Positions 5,638-6,186 of a stretch of 6,186 nt of DNA are shown one piece after another. This DNA comes from Caldifarciminota bacterium (GTDB taxonomy: Bacteria > WOR-3 > Hydrothermia > UBA1063 > CAJXJZ01). A program made the position numbers and the translations under genes. Location of the stretch: positions 1 through 6,186 of the forward strand of contig JALTEL010000520.1 in assembly GCA_027073945.1 (NCBI GenBank), read 5' to 3'. A model generated the notes under the pieces. That model saw only the letters and a list, made by a program, of their open reading frames with translations. It was not told where the DNA came from and did not search any database. Every line of letters begins with the position of its first letter. Position 1 is the first letter of the stretch.

Positions 5638-5684
5638 TTGTCATTGCGAGCCTGCCAGAGGCAGGCGTGGCAACCTCACAGGAT
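5638..5684 (+). repeat. REP-like hairpin repeat, copy 3, with substituted inner stem
   Basis: The outer sequence TTGTCATTGCGAG and GTGGCAACCTCACAGG is kept, but the centre is GCCTGCC-AGA-GGCAGGC (5650-5666), a perfect 7-bp stem in place of GGGAC/GTCCC. Both arms changed together, so pairing is preserved. Confidence 0.8.
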
Positions 5685-5726
5685 GGGTGGAGTTATTGAA
5701 AAAAAAAAAAAGAAGGAGAATGGTGA

Positions 5727-5776
5727 TTTGCTTTCAGCGTATATTTGCTTCGCGTTATTTACCTTCGGTGTTATTT
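5727..5776 (+). repeat. Dispersed repeat R-A, copy 2
   Basis: The first 20 bases match 5261-5280 exactly. The following part keeps GCGTTATT and a similar TTCG-centred segment but with indels. Confidence 0.65.
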
Positions 5777-5938
5777 GTTGTAAACAAGATTTTCGGTAAG
5801 GGGTAAGAGGCAAGAGGTAATAGGTGATGAGTAGATGGGTTTATTGAGTTGAGAGTGATAATAGGGTATAGAAAAGGGGAAAGACAAGAACGAAGAAGGG
5901 AGAATGAAGGACGAAGAAGGCAGAGGAAAGCAAAAAAG

Positions 5939-5969
5939 ACAGCCGTTTGCCGTTGGCAGTTAGTAAAAA
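5939..5969 (+). repeat. Dispersed repeat R-B, copy 2
   Basis: This matches 5330-5360 at 28 of 31 positions, with TGCC-GTT-GGCA as the internal palindrome, so the arms are kept and the loop differs. Confidence 0.7.
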
Positions 5970-5974
5970 ATTAA

Positions 5975-6062
5975 GGTATAGTGGATGGGGTATAGGGTAT
6001 GGAGAAAAGAGAAAGACAAAAAATGCAAAATTACTATACCCAATACCCTATGAGCCATACCC
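5975..6062. repeat. Cluster of inverted repeats around a GGTATAGGGTAT motif
   Basis: Three pairs of inverted arms face each other across about 30 bp: GGTATAGT (5975-5982) with ACTATACC (6033-6040), ATAGGGTAT (5992-6000) with ATACCCTAT (6043-6051), and GGGTATGG (5995-6002) with CCATACCC (6055-6062). The last two pairs share left-arm bases and cannot both form fully. The same TAGGGTATAG word occurs at about 5862-5872. Confidence 0.5.
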
Positions 6063-6186
6063 TTTCCGTCAGCGGAAAGCGGTAGGCGGTCAGCGTGCTT
6101 ACTTCTCAGTTCCCGCATTCTCACTTCCGCATTCCGCATTATTTTGAACACGAAACACGGACACGCCTCACAATTTACGCCTAACG

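Larger units (their letters stand above)
5226..6186. other. Gene-free mosaic of short repeats
   Basis: No reading frame here looks like a protein: those present are low-complexity or are translated hairpin repeats, and none has a good start site. The + strand is strongly purine-rich (for example 5876-5930). It holds GGTTAAGG-like strings (5225-5250, 5370-5386, 5501-5527), a second copy of the 66-bp repeat, two hairpin repeats in tandem, a 13-A run (5699-5711), two further pairs of dispersed repeats and several nested inverted repeats near 5975-6062. No tRNA, rRNA or CRISPR pattern is visible. Confidence 0.7.

Noticed and set aside
5311..5644. Two overlapping minus-strand frames rich in Leu, Ser and Tyr
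   Set aside because: They are translations of the purine-rich repeat strings and lack start signals; the repetition comes from the DNA repeats.
4336..5684. Possible CRISPR array from the recurring hairpin element
   Set aside because: Copies are irregularly spaced, one is inverted, spacing is either 64 bp or more than 1 kb, and there are no cas genes.
5546..5806. 86-codon + strand frame containing IVIARDEVPWQSL and CHCEPARGRRGNL
   Set aside because: These peptides are translations of the hairpin repeats, a well-known source of false gene calls. The frame runs through the poly-A tract and has no ribosome binding site.

Overview
The window is a 6.2-kb, AT-rich bacterial segment in which every supported gene lies on the + strand, with Shine-Dalgarno sites of the AAGGAG/GGAGG type. 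No gene matches a named cultured lineage closely enough for me to place it. The mix of a long secreted repeat protein ending in a FlgD-Ig/type IX-secretion-like C-terminus, GDTLW...QQTSDGGYI repeats, multi-zinc-ribbon proteins and REP-like hairpin repeats suits an uncultured candidate-phylum bacterium of the FCB/WOR-3 kind. That placement is an inference.

Layout. 3-524: 3' part of an unrecognised gene, cut by the left edge. 693-1169: a small lipoprotein gene. Its intergenic flanks carry a 17-bp inverted repeat (527-543 and 1239-1255). 1284-3770: an 828-residue secreted protein. 3791-4126: a 111-residue protein made only of zinc ribbons, 20 nt downstream of the previous stop and probably co-transcribed. 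4119-4400: a block of hairpin and direct repeats. 4551-5225: a second zinc-ribbon protein of 224 residues. 5226-6186: about 960 bases with no credible gene, a mosaic of short repeats, several of them diverged copies of those in the 4119-4400 block.

The most notable item is the 828-residue protein. It contains two families of seven repeats. Four outer repeats come first, then seven inner repeats of 52-56 residues, then the remaining three outer repeats. Removing the inner block restores the outer repeat spacing exactly. This suggests one seven-bladed beta-propeller inserted into an inter-blade loop of another, followed by a C-terminal sorting or anchoring domain.

The genes do not form a recognisable pathway. 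The lipoprotein and the propeller protein are probably envelope or surface proteins. The two zinc-ribbon proteins have eight CxxC pairs each and are probably cytoplasmic binding proteins of unknown partner. The repeat blocks on both sides of the second zinc-ribbon gene suggest a rearrangement-prone locus.
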